NCBI RefSeq assembly: GCF_016458235.1
Contig: NZ_JAEMHK010000020.1
Location: 1 to 64,000, forward strand
Length of the DNA: 64,000 bases
Reading direction: 5' to 3'
Source of the DNA: Geomonas propionica
GTDB taxonomy: Bacteria; Desulfobacterota; Desulfuromonadia; Geobacterales; Geobacteraceae
The stretch's first letter is position 1. The number at the start of each line of letters is the position of its first letter. A program made the position numbers and the translations under genes. The notes under the pieces were generated by a model. It had not been told where the DNA came from. It saw nothing but the letters and a program-made list of their open reading frames with translations, and did no database searches. Of the stretch, positions 6,299 to 15,514 are shown one piece after another.

Positions 6299-9259
6299 AT
6301 GTGCAGCAAGGCCAGTGTCAGAAAAAGCGCCGCCAATGAGCTTTCAGAAAACCGCAAATGGCTGAGAGAGCAGATCAATCCTTACTTTTTCACATCCATG
6401 CAGGACGAGCCGGAAGCCCTGGCACTCCTGGAGCGCGAGCTTCGTTCCCTCAAGAGCAACCGGCGCCTGATCCTGGCCGATCGGGACAAGAGCCTGATTC
6501 TTGCCAGGGTGAACGAGCCGGGCTCGCTGTACGATTCGCTGCGGCATTTCCAGGACCGGGAAATCTCCTACGCCATGATCACCCACTCCGACAGCGCCAT
6601 GCCGGGGATGAACCAGGCATTGGAGATACAGCGCTTCGAGTTCGACCGCAAGAGTAACGACGACATCATGGCCTGGAAGGACCTGCAACTCCCCCAGGGT
6701 CTGATGCGCAAGATCGCCGCCGAGCTGCGTGCGACCTATCCCGAGTTCGACCTCAAAGAGTTCGACCGCCTGCTCAAGATCCTCTGGCTCAACAATGAGA
6801 GTTATGTGAAGGTGGCCTCGCCGCTGCGCGTGGCCCAGGTGCTGCAGCTGCTGCAAAAGTCGAGCAGGAGCGGCGGCTTGTACCTGCACGTCGAGCCGAC
6901 CCCGGACGTGAAGATTTCCAGGGTGCATTTCGCCGTCGCCAACCCGCCCCAGAAAGAGTTCCTCCTGCAGCTCATGGAGGTGTTCAACCGGCTCGACCTC
7001 GGTGTCAACCGCGCCTACTGCCTCAACATCTCCAACGGCGTCCACCCCTATTTCCTGGGGACCTTCCTGGTGAACCGGCGTTCCGGAGAGGTGCTGGAGC
7101 CTGGCTCCGAACTGTACCGCAGGCTGCAGCAGGAGCTCTACAACACCCAGATCGTCTCGACCAAGAGCTACACCTACCGCGAGTTCGTCACCAACAACGT
7201 CATGACCGGCGAGGAAGCCTCGCTGGTGAACGCGTTCATCGCCTTCTGCCATACCAACCTGGCCCACAACCAACCGGACCGCTTCGGCCTGGACGACGTG
7301 CAAAACGCCTTCCACGCCCACCCGGAGATGTCGCTGCAGCTCGTAAAGCTGTTCAAGGCGCGCTTCGATCCCGCCATCACGGAGAGCCATCCCCTCTACG
7401 CCTCGATCCTGGAGGAAACGGTACGGGCGGTGAACGACTACAACACGGGTCACCGCTACCTGGACGAGGTGCGCCGCGCCATCTACCGCTGCTGCCTCAT
7501 CTTCATCACCCATACGCTTAAAACCAACTTCTTCGTGCTGGAGAAGCAGGCCTTCGCCTTCAGGCTCGACCCGACCTACCTGTCCGAATTGGGCCCGGCT
7601 TTCACCGCCGACCTGCCGCAGGCGCTCCCCTTCCGCGTCACCTTCTTCTTCAGCCGCTTCGGGTTCGGCTACCACATCGGTTTCTCCGACATCGCGCGCG
7701 GCGGCTGGCGCACCGTCATCGCCCGCAACCTGGACGACTTCATCACCAACTCGAACACCATCTTCAGGGAGAACTTCGTGCTGGCGCACACCCAGCACCT
7801 GAAGAACAAGGACATCTACGAAGGGGGCTCCAAGCTGGTGCTGATCCTGGACTCCTCCGACCTGCAGCGCGGCAGCGAGCGCCAGATGGAGAACTGGCGC
7901 CTGTACAAGCTACAGCACGGCGTCACCAACGCCTTTTTGGACATCTTCGTCACCGACCACGGCGTGGCGCGCTCCCCCGTTGTGGTCGATTACTACCGCG
8001 AAGACGAGCCGATCGAGCTGGGGCCCGACGAGAACATGCACGACTCCATGATCGAGAACATCGCCCGCATCTCCAAGCGGCGCGGCTACATCCTCGGCAT
8101 CGGCATCATGTCCAGCAAGGAAGTGGGGATCAACCACAAGGAGTACGGCGTCACCTCGACGGGGGTGGTGAAGTTCGCCGAGATCACCATGGCGGAGCTG
8201 GGCATCGACATCTACCGCGATCCCTTCAGCGTCAAATTCACCGGCGGCCCCAACGGTGACGTCGCCGGCAACGCGATACGCATTCTCCTCGACCGCGCCC
8301 CCCAGGTGGCGATCAAGCTGGTCCTGGACGGCACCGCCGCCCTGTGCGACCCGGAGGGGGCCGACCGCAAGGAACTGGGTCGCATCGTGCTGCAGCAGGA
8401 CCTGGACGCCTTCGACCCGCAGGCGCTGCACCCCGGCGGCTTCCTGCTCTACCGCAGCGGCAGCCGACGCGACGGTCTGCGCGAGTTGTACCGCAAGGTG
8501 ACCAAGACCGCCGAGGGGCTCAGGGAGGAGTGGATCTCCACCGACGAGTTCTCCAGGGTCTACGCCAGTCTCCCCTTCACGGTGAAGACCGACCTCTTCA
8601 TCCCCGCCGGCGGACGGCCGGAAACCATCGACAAGGACAACTGGCAGAATTACCTGCTGCCCAACGGCGCCCCTTCAGCCGGGGCCATCGTCGAGGGGGC
8701 CAACTCCTTCATCACGCCGGAAGCGCGCGTACAGTTACAGAAGAAGGGTGTCATCATCATGCGCGACGCCTCGGCCAACAAGTGCGGGGTGATCTCATCC
8801 TCCTACGAGATCATCGCCAACCTGCTCCTTACCGAGACGGAGTTCATGGCGCACAAGGAGCGTTACGTGCGGGACGTATTGGAGATCCTGGAGCAGCGCG
8901 CAGCGGACGAGGCGCGGCTGATCCTGAAGCGGCACCGCGAGCAACCGGGGCTTCTCTGCACCGAGATCTCCGATGCCTTAAGCGGCGAGATCAACGAGCA
9001 GTACGCGACCATCTACCGCTTCTTCCAGAACCGGCCGCAGCTCTGCCTGCAGCCCATCTACAAGAAAGCGATCCTCTCGCACCTCCCCAAGATGCTCCGG
9101 GAAGAGCCCAAGTACGCCAAGCGCATCAAAAACCTGCCGCAGAAGTACCTTTTCGCCATCCTGGCCGCCGAGATCGGCTCGTCGCTCGTCTACAGCGGCG
9201 ACCGCGAAGCGGACTTCGAGGCAACGCTCAAGGGGCACTTGATGCGGATGTTCGGGTGA
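6299..9259 (+). CDS. Large NAD-type glutamate dehydrogenase
   Basis: A 986-residue member of the large (about 115 kDa type) bacterial/eukaryotic NAD-glutamate dehydrogenases, oxidising glutamate to 2-oxoglutarate and ammonia. The N-terminal 420 residues are the family-specific regulatory region. The catalytic half contains RGGWRT near residue 465, then the nucleotide-binding region with GGPNGDVAGNAI near 655, and EGANSFITPEAR near 800. It starts at ATG 6299 with AGGGG nine bases upstream. It is far longer than the 450-residue hexameric enzymes and shorter than the 180-kDa class. Monocistronic; the promoter above is the likely control point. Expected role: entry of glutamate carbon into the TCA cycle. 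Substrate choice is family-based; some members act on other amino acids. Confidence 0.85.
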   Translation: MCSKASVRKSAANELSENRKWLREQINPYFFTSMQDEPEALALLERELRSLKSNRRLILADRDKSLILARVNEPGSLYDSLRHFQDREISYAMITHSDSAMPGMNQALEIQRFEFDRKSNDDIMAWKDLQLPQGLMRKIAAELRATYPEFDLKEFDRLLKILWLNNESYVKVASPLRVAQVLQLLQKSSRSGGLYLHVEPTPDVKISRVHFAVANPPQKEFLLQLMEVFNRLDLGVNRAYCLNISNGVHPYFLGTFLVNRRSGEVLEPGSELYRRLQQELYNTQIVSTKSYTYREFVTNNVMTGEEASLVNAFIAFCHTNLAHNQPDRFGLDDVQNAFHAHPEMSLQLVKLFKARFDPAITESHPLYASILEETVRAVNDYNTGHRYLDEVRRAIYRCCLIFITHTLKTNFFVLEKQAFAFRLDPTYLSELGPAFTADLPQALPFRVTFFFSRFGFGYHIGFSDIARGGWRTVIARNLDDFITNSNTIFRENFVLAHTQHLKNKDIYEGGSKLVLILDSSDLQRGSERQMENWRLYKLQHGVTNAFLDIFVTDHGVARSPVVVDYYREDEPIELGPDENMHDSMIENIARISKRRGYILGIGIMSSKEVGINHKEYGVTSTGVVKFAEITMAELGIDIYRDPFSVKFTGGPNGDVAGNAIRILLDRAPQVAIKLVLDGTAALCDPEGADRKELGRIVLQQDLDAFDPQALHPGGFLLYRSGSRRDGLRELYRKVTKTAEGLREEWISTDEFSRVYASLPFTVKTDLFIPAGGRPETIDKDNWQNYLLPNGAPSAGAIVEGANSFITPEARVQLQKKGVIIMRDASANKCGVISSSYEIIANLLLTETEFMAHKERYVRDVLEILEQRAADEARLILKRHREQPGLLCTEISDALSGEINEQYATIYRFFQNRPQLCLQPIYKKAILSHLPKMLREEPKYAKRIKNLPQKYLFAILAAEIGSSLVYSGDREADFEATLKGHLMRMFG

Positions 9260-9324
9260 TCCGAGCCGGAGGCGGTGCTCGTTTTTCTGCTTGCTCATAG
9301 GTAACTACTCTGTATATAAATGGA

Positions 9325-9514
9325 ATGGGCAGCCGAGAGATCATTCGAAGATTGGAAGAGGATGGCTGGTGCCATGTCGGAGGCAAGGGAGACCACCGCA
9401 AGTTTAGGCATCCCTCCAAACCTGGACATGTGGTGGTCCCGTTGCCCACGTAAGGACATCCCGATCGGTACGCTGCGGCACATCTTCAAGCAGGCTGGTT
9501 GGGAGTGGAGGTAG
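9325..9514 (+). pseudogene. hicA: hicA toxin gene, frameshifted
   Basis: From the ATG at 9325 the frame reads MGSREIIRRLEEDGWCHV then GGKGDHRKFRHPSKPG, which is the HicA mRNA-interferase fold with the catalytic His in GDHRKF. After VVVPLP it hits TAA at 9451. The missing C-terminal part, RKDIPIGTLRHIFKQAGW, continues in another frame to the TAG at 9512-9514. Removing one T from GTTG near 9442 restores a continuous HicA of about 62 residues. So the toxin has a single-base frameshift and should be inactive unless this is a sequencing error. It sits directly before hicB, the usual order. Confidence 0.8.
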
Positions 9515-9517
9515 AAA

Positions 9518-9796
9518 ATGTTGTACCCGGTGTATCTGCATCCTGGCGACGAAAAACATGCCCATGGAGTCGTCATACCTGACTTCCCAGGGTGCTATTC
9601 CGCAGCCGACTCTGAAGAGGACCTGCCCCGCATGATCCAGGAGGCGGCGGAGGTCTATTTTGACGGCGAAGATATGGAGATCCCGCCACCGACGTCTCTT
9701 GAAATGCTCAAGGATGACCCGAGCTACGAGGGCGGTATCTGGCGCATGATCGACATCGACATAGCAAAGCTTTCCGCGCACTCCAAGCTACAGTAG
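9518..9796 (+). CDS. hicB: HicB-family antitoxin, probably truncated
   Basis: A 92-residue HicB-like protein with a good GGAGG site upstream. The N-terminal HicB fold is clear: YPVYLHPGDEKHAHGVVIPD, then FPGCYSAADSEEDL, and GGIWRMIDIDIAKLS. HicB proteins of this type usually continue after that last motif into a DNA-binding C-terminal segment (about 35-40 residues with an NITLP-like start). Here it stops after SAHSKLQ, exactly where a long palindrome begins, so the 3' end seems to have been replaced. The partner toxin is frameshifted. The pair is best read as a decaying toxin-antitoxin module. Confidence 0.75.
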   Translation: MLYPVYLHPGDEKHAHGVVIPDFPGCYSAADSEEDLPRMIQEAAEVYFDGEDMEIPPPTSLEMLKDDPSYEGGIWRMIDIDIAKLSAHSKLQ

Positions 9797-9873
9797 GCCG
9801 GTATGCGTAAGAACAGAAGAGGGGGGCCGACATTTCGGCCCCCCTCTTCTGTTCTTACGCATACCGGCCTACT
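9792..9873. repeat. Perfect palindrome with 39-bp arms between hicB and trmB
   Basis: Left arm 9792-9830 and right arm 9835-9873 are exact reverse complements around a four-base loop (CATT). The inner part GGGGGGCCGA/TCGGCCCCCC followed by T-rich sequence will work as a bidirectional terminator. The arms reach into both stop codons: hicB TAG is at 9794-9796 and trmB TAG at 9869-9871, so the two convergent genes end with the same bases. The arms are much longer than an ordinary terminator needs, which suggests an inverted duplication. Confidence 0.95.
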
Positions 9874-10492
9874 TCACCTTGTAGTGCATGAAATAGATCT
9901 GTTTCCCCTCAGCCATGAACTTGCGCATGTACTTGGAGAGATGGTACCCGGGGAACTCGTGGCGGTAGAGATCCGGGCCGAACTGGTTTTCAAGGGCCGT
10001 GATACCGGGGAGGGCGTTGGCGACGTCAATGCCGTAGTCGTCGAAGTCGGTGGCGAAGAAGAAGTCCGCGCCGGGGACCATGTAGTCCAGGAGGAACTCG
10101 ATGAACTCCCGGTTCACCAGGCGCCGCTTGCGATGCCGCTTCTTGGGCCAGGGATCGGGGCAGTTGATGTAGATGGCGGAGAGGCTCCCCTTGGGGATGC
10201 GCTCGGTGACGAAGGCGCGGGCCTCGTCGCGCACCACGCGCACGTTGCTGACGCCGTGGCGGTCGATGCGACGGCAGGTCTTGTCGCACCCCTTGTTGTA
10301 GAAGTCGATGGCGACGAAGTTGGTGTCGGGTTGGTCCAGGGCGGTCTTGAGCATGAAGTCGCCCACGCCGCAGCCGATCTCCAGGGCGAGTCGGTTGTGG
10401 TTGCCGAAAATGCCCTGCCAGTCGGGCGGGGTGGAAAGGTCTTGAAGTCTCAGGTAGTTGGGTGATTCGATGTGAATAAAGGATTGCGTCAT
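9869..10492 (-). CDS. trmB: tRNA (guanine-N7)-methyltransferase TrmB
   Basis: Methylates G46 in the variable loop of tRNA using S-adenosylmethionine. The SAM-binding motif [10 protein letters not shown] lies near residue 37, followed by [16 protein letters not shown] and the family motif [19 protein letters not shown] chose the ATG at 10492 ([16 protein letters not shown]), because the upstream extension in this frame runs through an intergenic repeat and lacks a ribosome binding site. That gives 207 residues, typical of TrmB. The stop codon lies within the outer edge of the 39-bp palindrome. Confidence 0.92.
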   Translation of the reverse strand: MTQSFIHIESPNYLRLQDLSTPPDWQGIFGNHNRLALEIGCGVGDFMLKTALDQPDTNFVAIDFYNKGCDKTCRRIDRHGVSNVRVVRDEARAFVTERIPKGSLSAIYINCPDPWPKKRHRKRRLVNREFIEFLLDYMVPGADFFFATDFDDYGIDVANALPGITALENQFGPDLYRHEFPGYHLSKYMRKFMAEGKQIYFMHYKVK

Positions 10493-10542
10493 CGGTACCT
10501 CTTGCGGATTTTGTCGCGGGGAACATAACACAAAAAGCCGTG

Positions 10543-10860
10543 GCACGCAAAGGCGCAAAGACGGAAAGAAAGGAAGACAAAAACGAAAAGCTGTTTGGTA
10601 ACGCAAAGACGCAAAGGCGCTAAGAAGGCAATAACCGACACAAACCAGAGGCCTAACGCAAAGACGCCAAGGCGCAAAGTCGCCAAGAAAGGCGACGACG
10701 GAGACAGAACAAAACGAGCTTGAAGGTTTTCTTGGCGCCTTTGCGGCTTTGCGTTAAATAAATTGTTTTTTATCCACACGCTGCGGGAACCCACTAAGGG
10801 AGGCATTGCATGCTCTTCTCTTTGCGCCTCTGCGGCTTGGCGTCTTTGCGTTAAAGCCTT
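10543..10860. repeat. Cluster of GCAAAG-type intergenic repeats (five units, both orientations)
   Basis: Units built on ACGCAAAGACGCAAAGGCGC occur at about 10544-10570, 10601-10627 and 10655-10680 in one orientation, and at about 10731-10757 and 10820-10856 in the other (TTGCGTCTTTGCGCC-like). The opposed copies can pair into long hairpins. The gap 10493-10965 between divergent trmB and the helicase consists largely of them. No gene is present; frames across the region are repeat-derived. Function unknown; such repeats are widespread in intergenic DNA of related bacteria. Confidence 0.75.
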
Positions 10861-10965
10861 TGACTTTCTCCTTGCCTCCCGCGCCTGCCTTTCTGTCATT
10901 GCCATTTTTCTCACAACATGCTAATTGTATCCGGTTGAAATAAGGCAAAAAAGGAAAACACAAAC

Positions 10966-12396
10966 ATGAAATTCTCAGAGCTGCAGCTGCCGGAACTGGT
11001 CCAGAAGGGCATCGACGAAACCGGCTTCACCGACTGCACACCGATACAGGAAAAGGCGCTGCCGCTTGCCCTCACCGGCAAGGACGTCGCGGGACAGGCC
11101 CAGACCGGAACCGGCAAGACCGCCACTTTCCTTATCTCCATCTTCACCAAGCTTTTGAGCCAACAGAAAACAGGCGCCGAGCACCACCCCCGCGCACTGA
11201 TCCTGGCACCCACCCGGGAACTTGTCGTCCAGATCGAAAAGGACGCCCAGACGCTGGGCAAGTACACCGGCTTCAACATCCAGGCCATCTACGGCGGCGT
11301 GGACTACATGAAACAGCGCGACGCACTCAAGGCCGGCGCAGACATCGTCATCGGCACCCCGGGGCGCCTGATCGACTACCTGAAGCAGAAGGTCTATTCG
11401 CTGAAGGATGTCGAGGCCCTGGTCATTGACGAGGCCGACCGCATGTTCGACATGGGCTTCATCGCCGACCTGCGCTTTATCCTCCGGCGCCTGCCGCCTT
11501 ACGAGAAACGCCAGAACCTCCTCTTCTCCGCCACCTTGAACACACGCGTCATGGAACTCGCCTACGAGTTCATGAACATGCCGGAAAAGGTCTCGGTGAC
11601 ACCTGAGCAGATGACTGCGGAGCGCGTCGAGCAGGTCCTCTACCACGCATCGAGAAAAGAAAAGTTCCCCCTGCTGCTCGGCCTTCTGCGCAAGATGGGC
11701 ATGGAACGCACCATGATCTTCGTGAACACCAAGCGGGAGGCGGAATACCTGCAGGACCGTCTGAACGCCAACGACTTCCCCTGCAGGGTGATCTCGGGTG
11801 ACGTGGAGCAGAGAAAGCGGATGAAGATACTTTCCGACTTCAAGGCGGGCGCGCTTCCCATCATGATCGCCACCGACGTCGCCTCGCGCGGTATCCACAT
11901 CGAAGGGGTTTCCCACGTCATCAACTACGACCTGCCCCAGGACTGCGAGGACTACGTGCACCGCATCGGCCGCACCGCCCGCGCCGGCGCAGAGGGGATG
12001 GCGATTTCGCTCGCCGACGAGGACGGCGCCTTCTACATCGAGGCGATCCAGGATTTCATCAAGCAGAAGATCCCCACCGAATGGGCCGAGGACGACATGT
12101 TCGTCCACGACTACAAGAGAACTGCCAGGCCTCCGCGCCGCACCGACGACAAACCCGGTGGCAGGGGCGGCAAGTCCGGCGATCGCGGGGCAAAAACCGG
12201 ACGCGGAGAATCCCGCAGCAAGGGCGGCAGGTCAGGTTCGAGCAAGGAAAAATCTGAGAAGGAAGCTAAGCAGGCGCCGCTGGAAACAGCGCCTGTAGGC
12301 GAGGCGGCCGCAACCGGAGATGCACCGGCCAAGCGCAAGCGCAGGCGCCGCAAGCCCAAGGCCACGACCGGCGAGCAGCAGCCCGAGCAGCCGTGA
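10966..12396 (+). CDS. DEAD-box ATP-dependent RNA helicase (RhlB/RhlE type)
   Basis: Unwinds RNA duplexes, typically in RNA decay or ribosome assembly. In order: the Q-motif region FTDCTPIQEKALPLAL, Walker A AQTGTGKT (about residues 46-53), PTRELVVQIE, GTPGRLIDYL, the DEAD box VIDEADRMFDMGF, SAT, then the second RecA lobe with ATDVASRGIHIEGV and HRIGRTARAG. The last 90 residues form a basic Arg/Gly/Lys-rich tail ending in a KRKRRRRKPK cluster, likely for RNA binding. Length 476. The WYL regulator starts inside its stop codon, so the two are coupled. Confidence 0.92.
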   Translation: MKFSELQLPELVQKGIDETGFTDCTPIQEKALPLALTGKDVAGQAQTGTGKTATFLISIFTKLLSQQKTGAEHHPRALILAPTRELVVQIEKDAQTLGKYTGFNIQAIYGGVDYMKQRDALKAGADIVIGTPGRLIDYLKQKVYSLKDVEALVIDEADRMFDMGFIADLRFILRRLPPYEKRQNLLFSATLNTRVMELAYEFMNMPEKVSVTPEQMTAERVEQVLYHASRKEKFPLLLGLLRKMGMERTMIFVNTKREAEYLQDRLNANDFPCRVISGDVEQRKRMKILSDFKAGALPIMIATDVASRGIHIEGVSHVINYDLPQDCEDYVHRIGRTARAGAEGMAISLADEDGAFYIEAIQDFIKQKIPTEWAEDDMFVHDYKRTARPPRRTDDKPGGRGGKSGDRGAKTGRGESRSKGGRSGSSKEKSEKEAKQAPLETAPVGEAAATGDAPAKRKRRRRKPKATTGEQQPEQP

Positions 12397-13427
12397 CCGG
12401 AAAGGGACGTCCCCCCCGCAAATACTCCCAGGCGGGCCGGGTCCACGACGTGATTCGCCTCATCGAGGCGCGTCACGGGATCTCCGTGGCCGAACTTGCC
12501 GAGGAGACCGGCGTCAACAAGCGCACCATCCACCGTGACCTGATCGCCATCCAGGAGGCGGGCTACCCGCTCATCTCCGACTGGCAGGACGGCGAGAAGG
12601 TGTACCGCTTCCTGACCCGGTTCAAGGACGTCCCTCCCATCAGCTTCACCCTGCAGGAGCTGATGACCCTATCTCTTTTGCGCTCCCAGCTCGACCTCCT
12701 CAAAGGGACGCCCTTCCTGGAGGACATGCAGAGCGTCTTCCGCAAGGTAAACTCGGTGTTGCCGCCGCGCCTCGCCGCCCACATGGAGCGCATCGCCGAG
12801 GTATCCCTGCCGCTTCTTCAGGGGAAGCGCGACTATTCCCGCCACGCCGAATACCTGCAACTGATCCGCAACGCCCTGCTCTACCAGCAGACCGTGGTCA
12901 TCTCCTACCGCCCCCCCAACCGTCCCGAACCGGTCGAGTACCGGGTCGATCCCTACACGCTGCTGTTCCAGAAAGGCGGCATCTACCTTCTGGGCTACGC
13001 GCAGGAGCGCGAGGCGCTGCGCACCTTCGCCGTCGAGCGCATCTGCGGCGTCGAGCCGCTCAAAGAGCGCTTCGAGATACCCGAGGGTTTCCATCCAGGC
13101 TCGGCGCTGGGCGAGGCGTTCGGCATCGTGGCAGAGCCCCCCATGGATGTCGTGATCAGGTTCTCCGCTTCCATCGCCCACGCCATCAGGGATCGCGTCT
13201 GGCACTCGTCGCAGCGCATCGAGGAGCAGGCGGACGGGACCCTGCGGCTCAATTTCCACGCGGGCGGCAAGATGGAGATCCTCGCCTGGCTGCTCTCCTA
13301 CGGCGCACACGCCGAACTACTCCAACCGGCCCACCTGCGCGCCGAACTGGCGGGGATGGTGCAAGCGACCGCTCTGGTCTACGCCCCCCCTCCCTGTCCC
13401 TCCCCCTCCGGGGGCGGGGACGCTTGA
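12393..13427 (+). CDS. WYL-domain transcriptional regulator with N-terminal HTH
   Basis: A 344-residue regulator. The N-terminus (about 8-65) is a DeoR-like winged helix-turn-helix (VHDVIRLIEARHGISVAELA, NKRTIHRDLIAI). A WYL domain lies at about 145-235 (VEYRVDPYTLLFQKGGIYLLG, EALRTFAVERI), followed by the WCX C-terminal extension. WYL domains sense nucleic-acid or nucleotide ligands in several systems, but the target here is unknown. It starts at GTG, overlapping the helicase stop (GTGA), which implies translational coupling and hints at a role linked to RNA or DNA stress. Confidence 0.85.
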   Translation: MTGKGRPPRKYSQAGRVHDVIRLIEARHGISVAELAEETGVNKRTIHRDLIAIQEAGYPLISDWQDGEKVYRFLTRFKDVPPISFTLQELMTLSLLRSQLDLLKGTPFLEDMQSVFRKVNSVLPPRLAAHMERIAEVSLPLLQGKRDYSRHAEYLQLIRNALLYQQTVVISYRPPNRPEPVEYRVDPYTLLFQKGGIYLLGYAQEREALRTFAVERICGVEPLKERFEIPEGFHPGSALGEAFGIVAEPPMDVVIRFSASIAHAIRDRVWHSSQRIEEQADGTLRLNFHAGGKMEILAWLLSYGAHAELLQPAHLRAELAGMVQATALVYAPPPCPSPSGGGDA

Positions 13428-13548
13428 GTCACCGGAGTCACTTCGTGCGACGGCACGCCCCTATGTCGCGTTAGTGCCCAGAGCACAACATCCCTGCCTC
13501 AGTTAGCACTATATATAATCCAACCTGCCCCCCGTCTCTCACCCTGCG

Positions 13549-13577
13549 TTGACAACCATTTTCGTTCCGTATATAAA
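13549..13577 (+). promoter_or_regulatory. Strong sigma-70 promoter
   Basis: TTGACA (13549-13554), a 17-base spacer, and TATAAA (13572-13577) lie 29 bases before the methyltransferase ATG. The match is nearly perfect. Its presence rules out the longer in-frame start at 13549. Confidence 0.8.
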
Positions 13578-13605
13578 AAGACCTTCAGATTCAGGAGGGC
13601 TTTTA

Positions 13606-14766
13606 ATGGCTGACGAAGTGGCAACGACGCAACTGGCAGAAATCATCCTCAAACGCATCCGCTCCGGCGGTGACATCACCTTCGCCTCCTTCATGGAGAG
13701 CGCTCTCTACGAACCCGACCTGGGCTACTACACCTCCCCGGGGCGCAAGGTTGGCGCCGAGGGGGATTTCTACACCAGCATGAACGTGCACAGCGCCTTC
13801 GGCCGCCTGATCTCCCGCGAGATCGGCCGTTTCTGGGAACTGCTCGATCGCCCCGACACCTTCACCGTCGCCGAAGCTGGCGCTGGGGGTGGACAACTGG
13901 CGCAGGATATCCTGGACGCCATTGCCGAGGAGAATACCAACCTCTACGCCGCCCTCACCTATCGCCTGATCGAGAAGGAGCCCTCGCTCAAGGAGGCCCA
14001 GGCCGCACGGCTCGCACAGCACGCCGAACGCCTGGCATGGAGCTCGCCGCAGGAACTCTCCGACGGCGCGCTCAGGTTCACCGGCTGCATCATCTCCAAC
14101 GAACTCTTCGACGCCATGCCGGTGCACCTGGTCGAGATGGCGGAGGACGGCCTCAAGGAGGTGTTCGTCTCGGCGGACGCCAACGGCTTCCGCGAAAAGC
14201 TCCAGCCCCCGTCCACGCCGGAACTGGCTGCCTACCTGGCAAAGTTCGAAGTGCGTCTCATGCCGGGCCAGCGCGCCGAGATCAACCTTGCCGCACCCGC
14301 CTGGATCACCCGCGCCGCCACGACCCTCGAGCGCGGTTTCGTCCTCACCATCGATTACGGCTACCTCTCCGAGGAGCTCTACGCCTCGCAAAGGCGCAAC
14401 GGCACCCTGCTCTGCTATCACAAGCACAGCACCAACGAGGACCCGTACCGGTTGGTGGGCGAGCAGGACATCACCACGCACATCAACTTCAGCTCGCTGA
14501 TCGAGGCGGGCAAGGAGGAGGGGTTGGTCGCGGCCTGGTACGGCGAACAGTACCGCTTCCTGCTGGGCGTGGGCCTCATGGAGGAACTGATGCAGCTCGT
14601 GGCCCAGGCGAAAGACGAGCAGGAGAGCCTGAAGCACCGGCTGGCGATCAAGAAGCTGATGATGCCCGAAGGTGGCATGGGCGACACCTTCAAGGTGCTG
14701 ATCCAGGCCAAGGGGGTGGACAACCCGCAGTTGCTCTGCATGAGGAAATGGGGAATGGGGCTTTGA
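13606..14766 (+). CDS. SAM-dependent methyltransferase, NDUFAF7/MidA family
   Basis: A 386-residue member of the family formerly called DUF185, whose mitochondrial homologue methylates an arginine in a complex I subunit. It contains YEPDLGYYTSPGRKVGAEGDF at the N-terminus, the SAM-binding loop VAEAGAGGGQLAQDI near residue 88, and SNELFDAMPVH. The start at 13606 is fixed by AGGAGG seven bases upstream and by the promoter just before it. The HAD-family gene follows with an overlapping start, so they form an operon. The bacterial substrate is not known. Confidence 0.85.
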   Translation: MADEVATTQLAEIILKRIRSGGDITFASFMESALYEPDLGYYTSPGRKVGAEGDFYTSMNVHSAFGRLISREIGRFWELLDRPDTFTVAEAGAGGGQLAQDILDAIAEENTNLYAALTYRLIEKEPSLKEAQAARLAQHAERLAWSSPQELSDGALRFTGCIISNELFDAMPVHLVEMAEDGLKEVFVSADANGFREKLQPPSTPELAAYLAKFEVRLMPGQRAEINLAAPAWITRAATTLERGFVLTIDYGYLSEELYASQRRNGTLLCYHKHSTNEDPYRLVGEQDITTHINFSSLIEAGKEEGLVAAWYGEQYRFLLGVGLMEELMQLVAQAKDEQESLKHRLAIKKLMMPEGGMGDTFKVLIQAKGVDNPQLLCMRKWGMGL

Positions 14767-15368
14767 TCAGAGCCATCGTCTTCGACCTGGACGGGACGCT
14801 GTACCAGGAGGAACGCCTCGGAGAGGAGGTGAACCAGAGCGCCATCCACTACGTGGCCGACCTGAAGGGACTCTCTCCGCTTGAGGCGGAAGCCCTCCTC
14901 GAAGCGACCCGCGCCGCCGACGGCGTCGGCGGCACGCTCAGCCGCGCGGTGGTGACCCTGGGGGGAACCCTGCAGGAGATGCATAGAAGATTCGCCGCCG
15001 ACTGCCATCCTGAACGACTGCTCAAGCCCGACCACCGCGTCCGGGAACTCCTGCAGCTTCTCGCCACCCGCTGCCAACTGCACCTCTACACCAACAACAA
15101 CCGCGACCTCTCCTGCCGGATCATGAAGCAGATAGGCGTGAGCGACCTGCTGGACCAAGTGTTCACCATCGAGGACTACTGGATCCCGAAGCCGGATCGC
15201 CGCATCATCGAGGACATACTGGCAAAGATCGATTGTCGTCCGCAGGAGACGCTCTTTGTCGGTGATCGCTATCGTGTCGACCTGGCAGTTCCCGAGTCGA
15301 TGGGTTGCCCTATCTTCGAGATGAAAACGACTGAAGAGCTGCTGACACTGGCAGATCTGGTACACTGA
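14763..15368 (+). CDS. HAD-superfamily hydrolase (phosphatase)
   Basis: A haloacid-dehalogenase-type phosphatase of about 201 residues. Motif I is VFDLDGTLY with the nucleophilic Asp at the extreme N-terminus, motif II is LYTNNN, motif III the Lys in WIPKPD, and motif IV FVGDRYRVDL. The start is probably TTG at 14763, overlapping the methyltransferase stop (TTGA), since nothing is needed before motif I; ATG at 14748 in the same frame is the alternative and would add MGNGA. The helical cap between motifs I and II is C1-type. Substrate unknown; pyrimidine or sugar phosphates are plausible for this subgroup. Confidence 0.82.
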   Translation: MIRAIVFDLDGTLYQEERLGEEVNQSAIHYVADLKGLSPLEAEALLEATRAADGVGGTLSRAVVTLGGTLQEMHRRFAADCHPERLLKPDHRVRELLQLLATRCQLHLYTNNNRDLSCRIMKQIGVSDLLDQVFTIEDYWIPKPDRRIIEDILAKIDCRPQETLFVGDRYRVDLAVPESMGCPIFEMKTTEELLTLADLVH

Positions 15369-15514
15369 TAGCTCCCTGCTGAGACAAAGACTTGGCCTGA
15401 TTCTGCGCGTCACACTTCAGAGAGAAGGCGTCAGTAACGGCTGACGGCTCAAAGCAAGTTCAGGGCGTTTCGATGGACAACATGCCCAGAAAAATCGTTT
15501 TCGAGGAGCTCGCC

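Noticed and set aside
9320-9514. A 64-residue protein from ATG 9320
   Set aside because: Only its last part (RKDIPIGTLRHIFKQAG) is HicA; the first two thirds are the wrong frame of the hicA gene that starts at 9325.
13549-13605. N-terminal extension of the methyltransferase from 13549
   Set aside because: These bases form a near-consensus promoter, and AGGAGG directs initiation at 13606.
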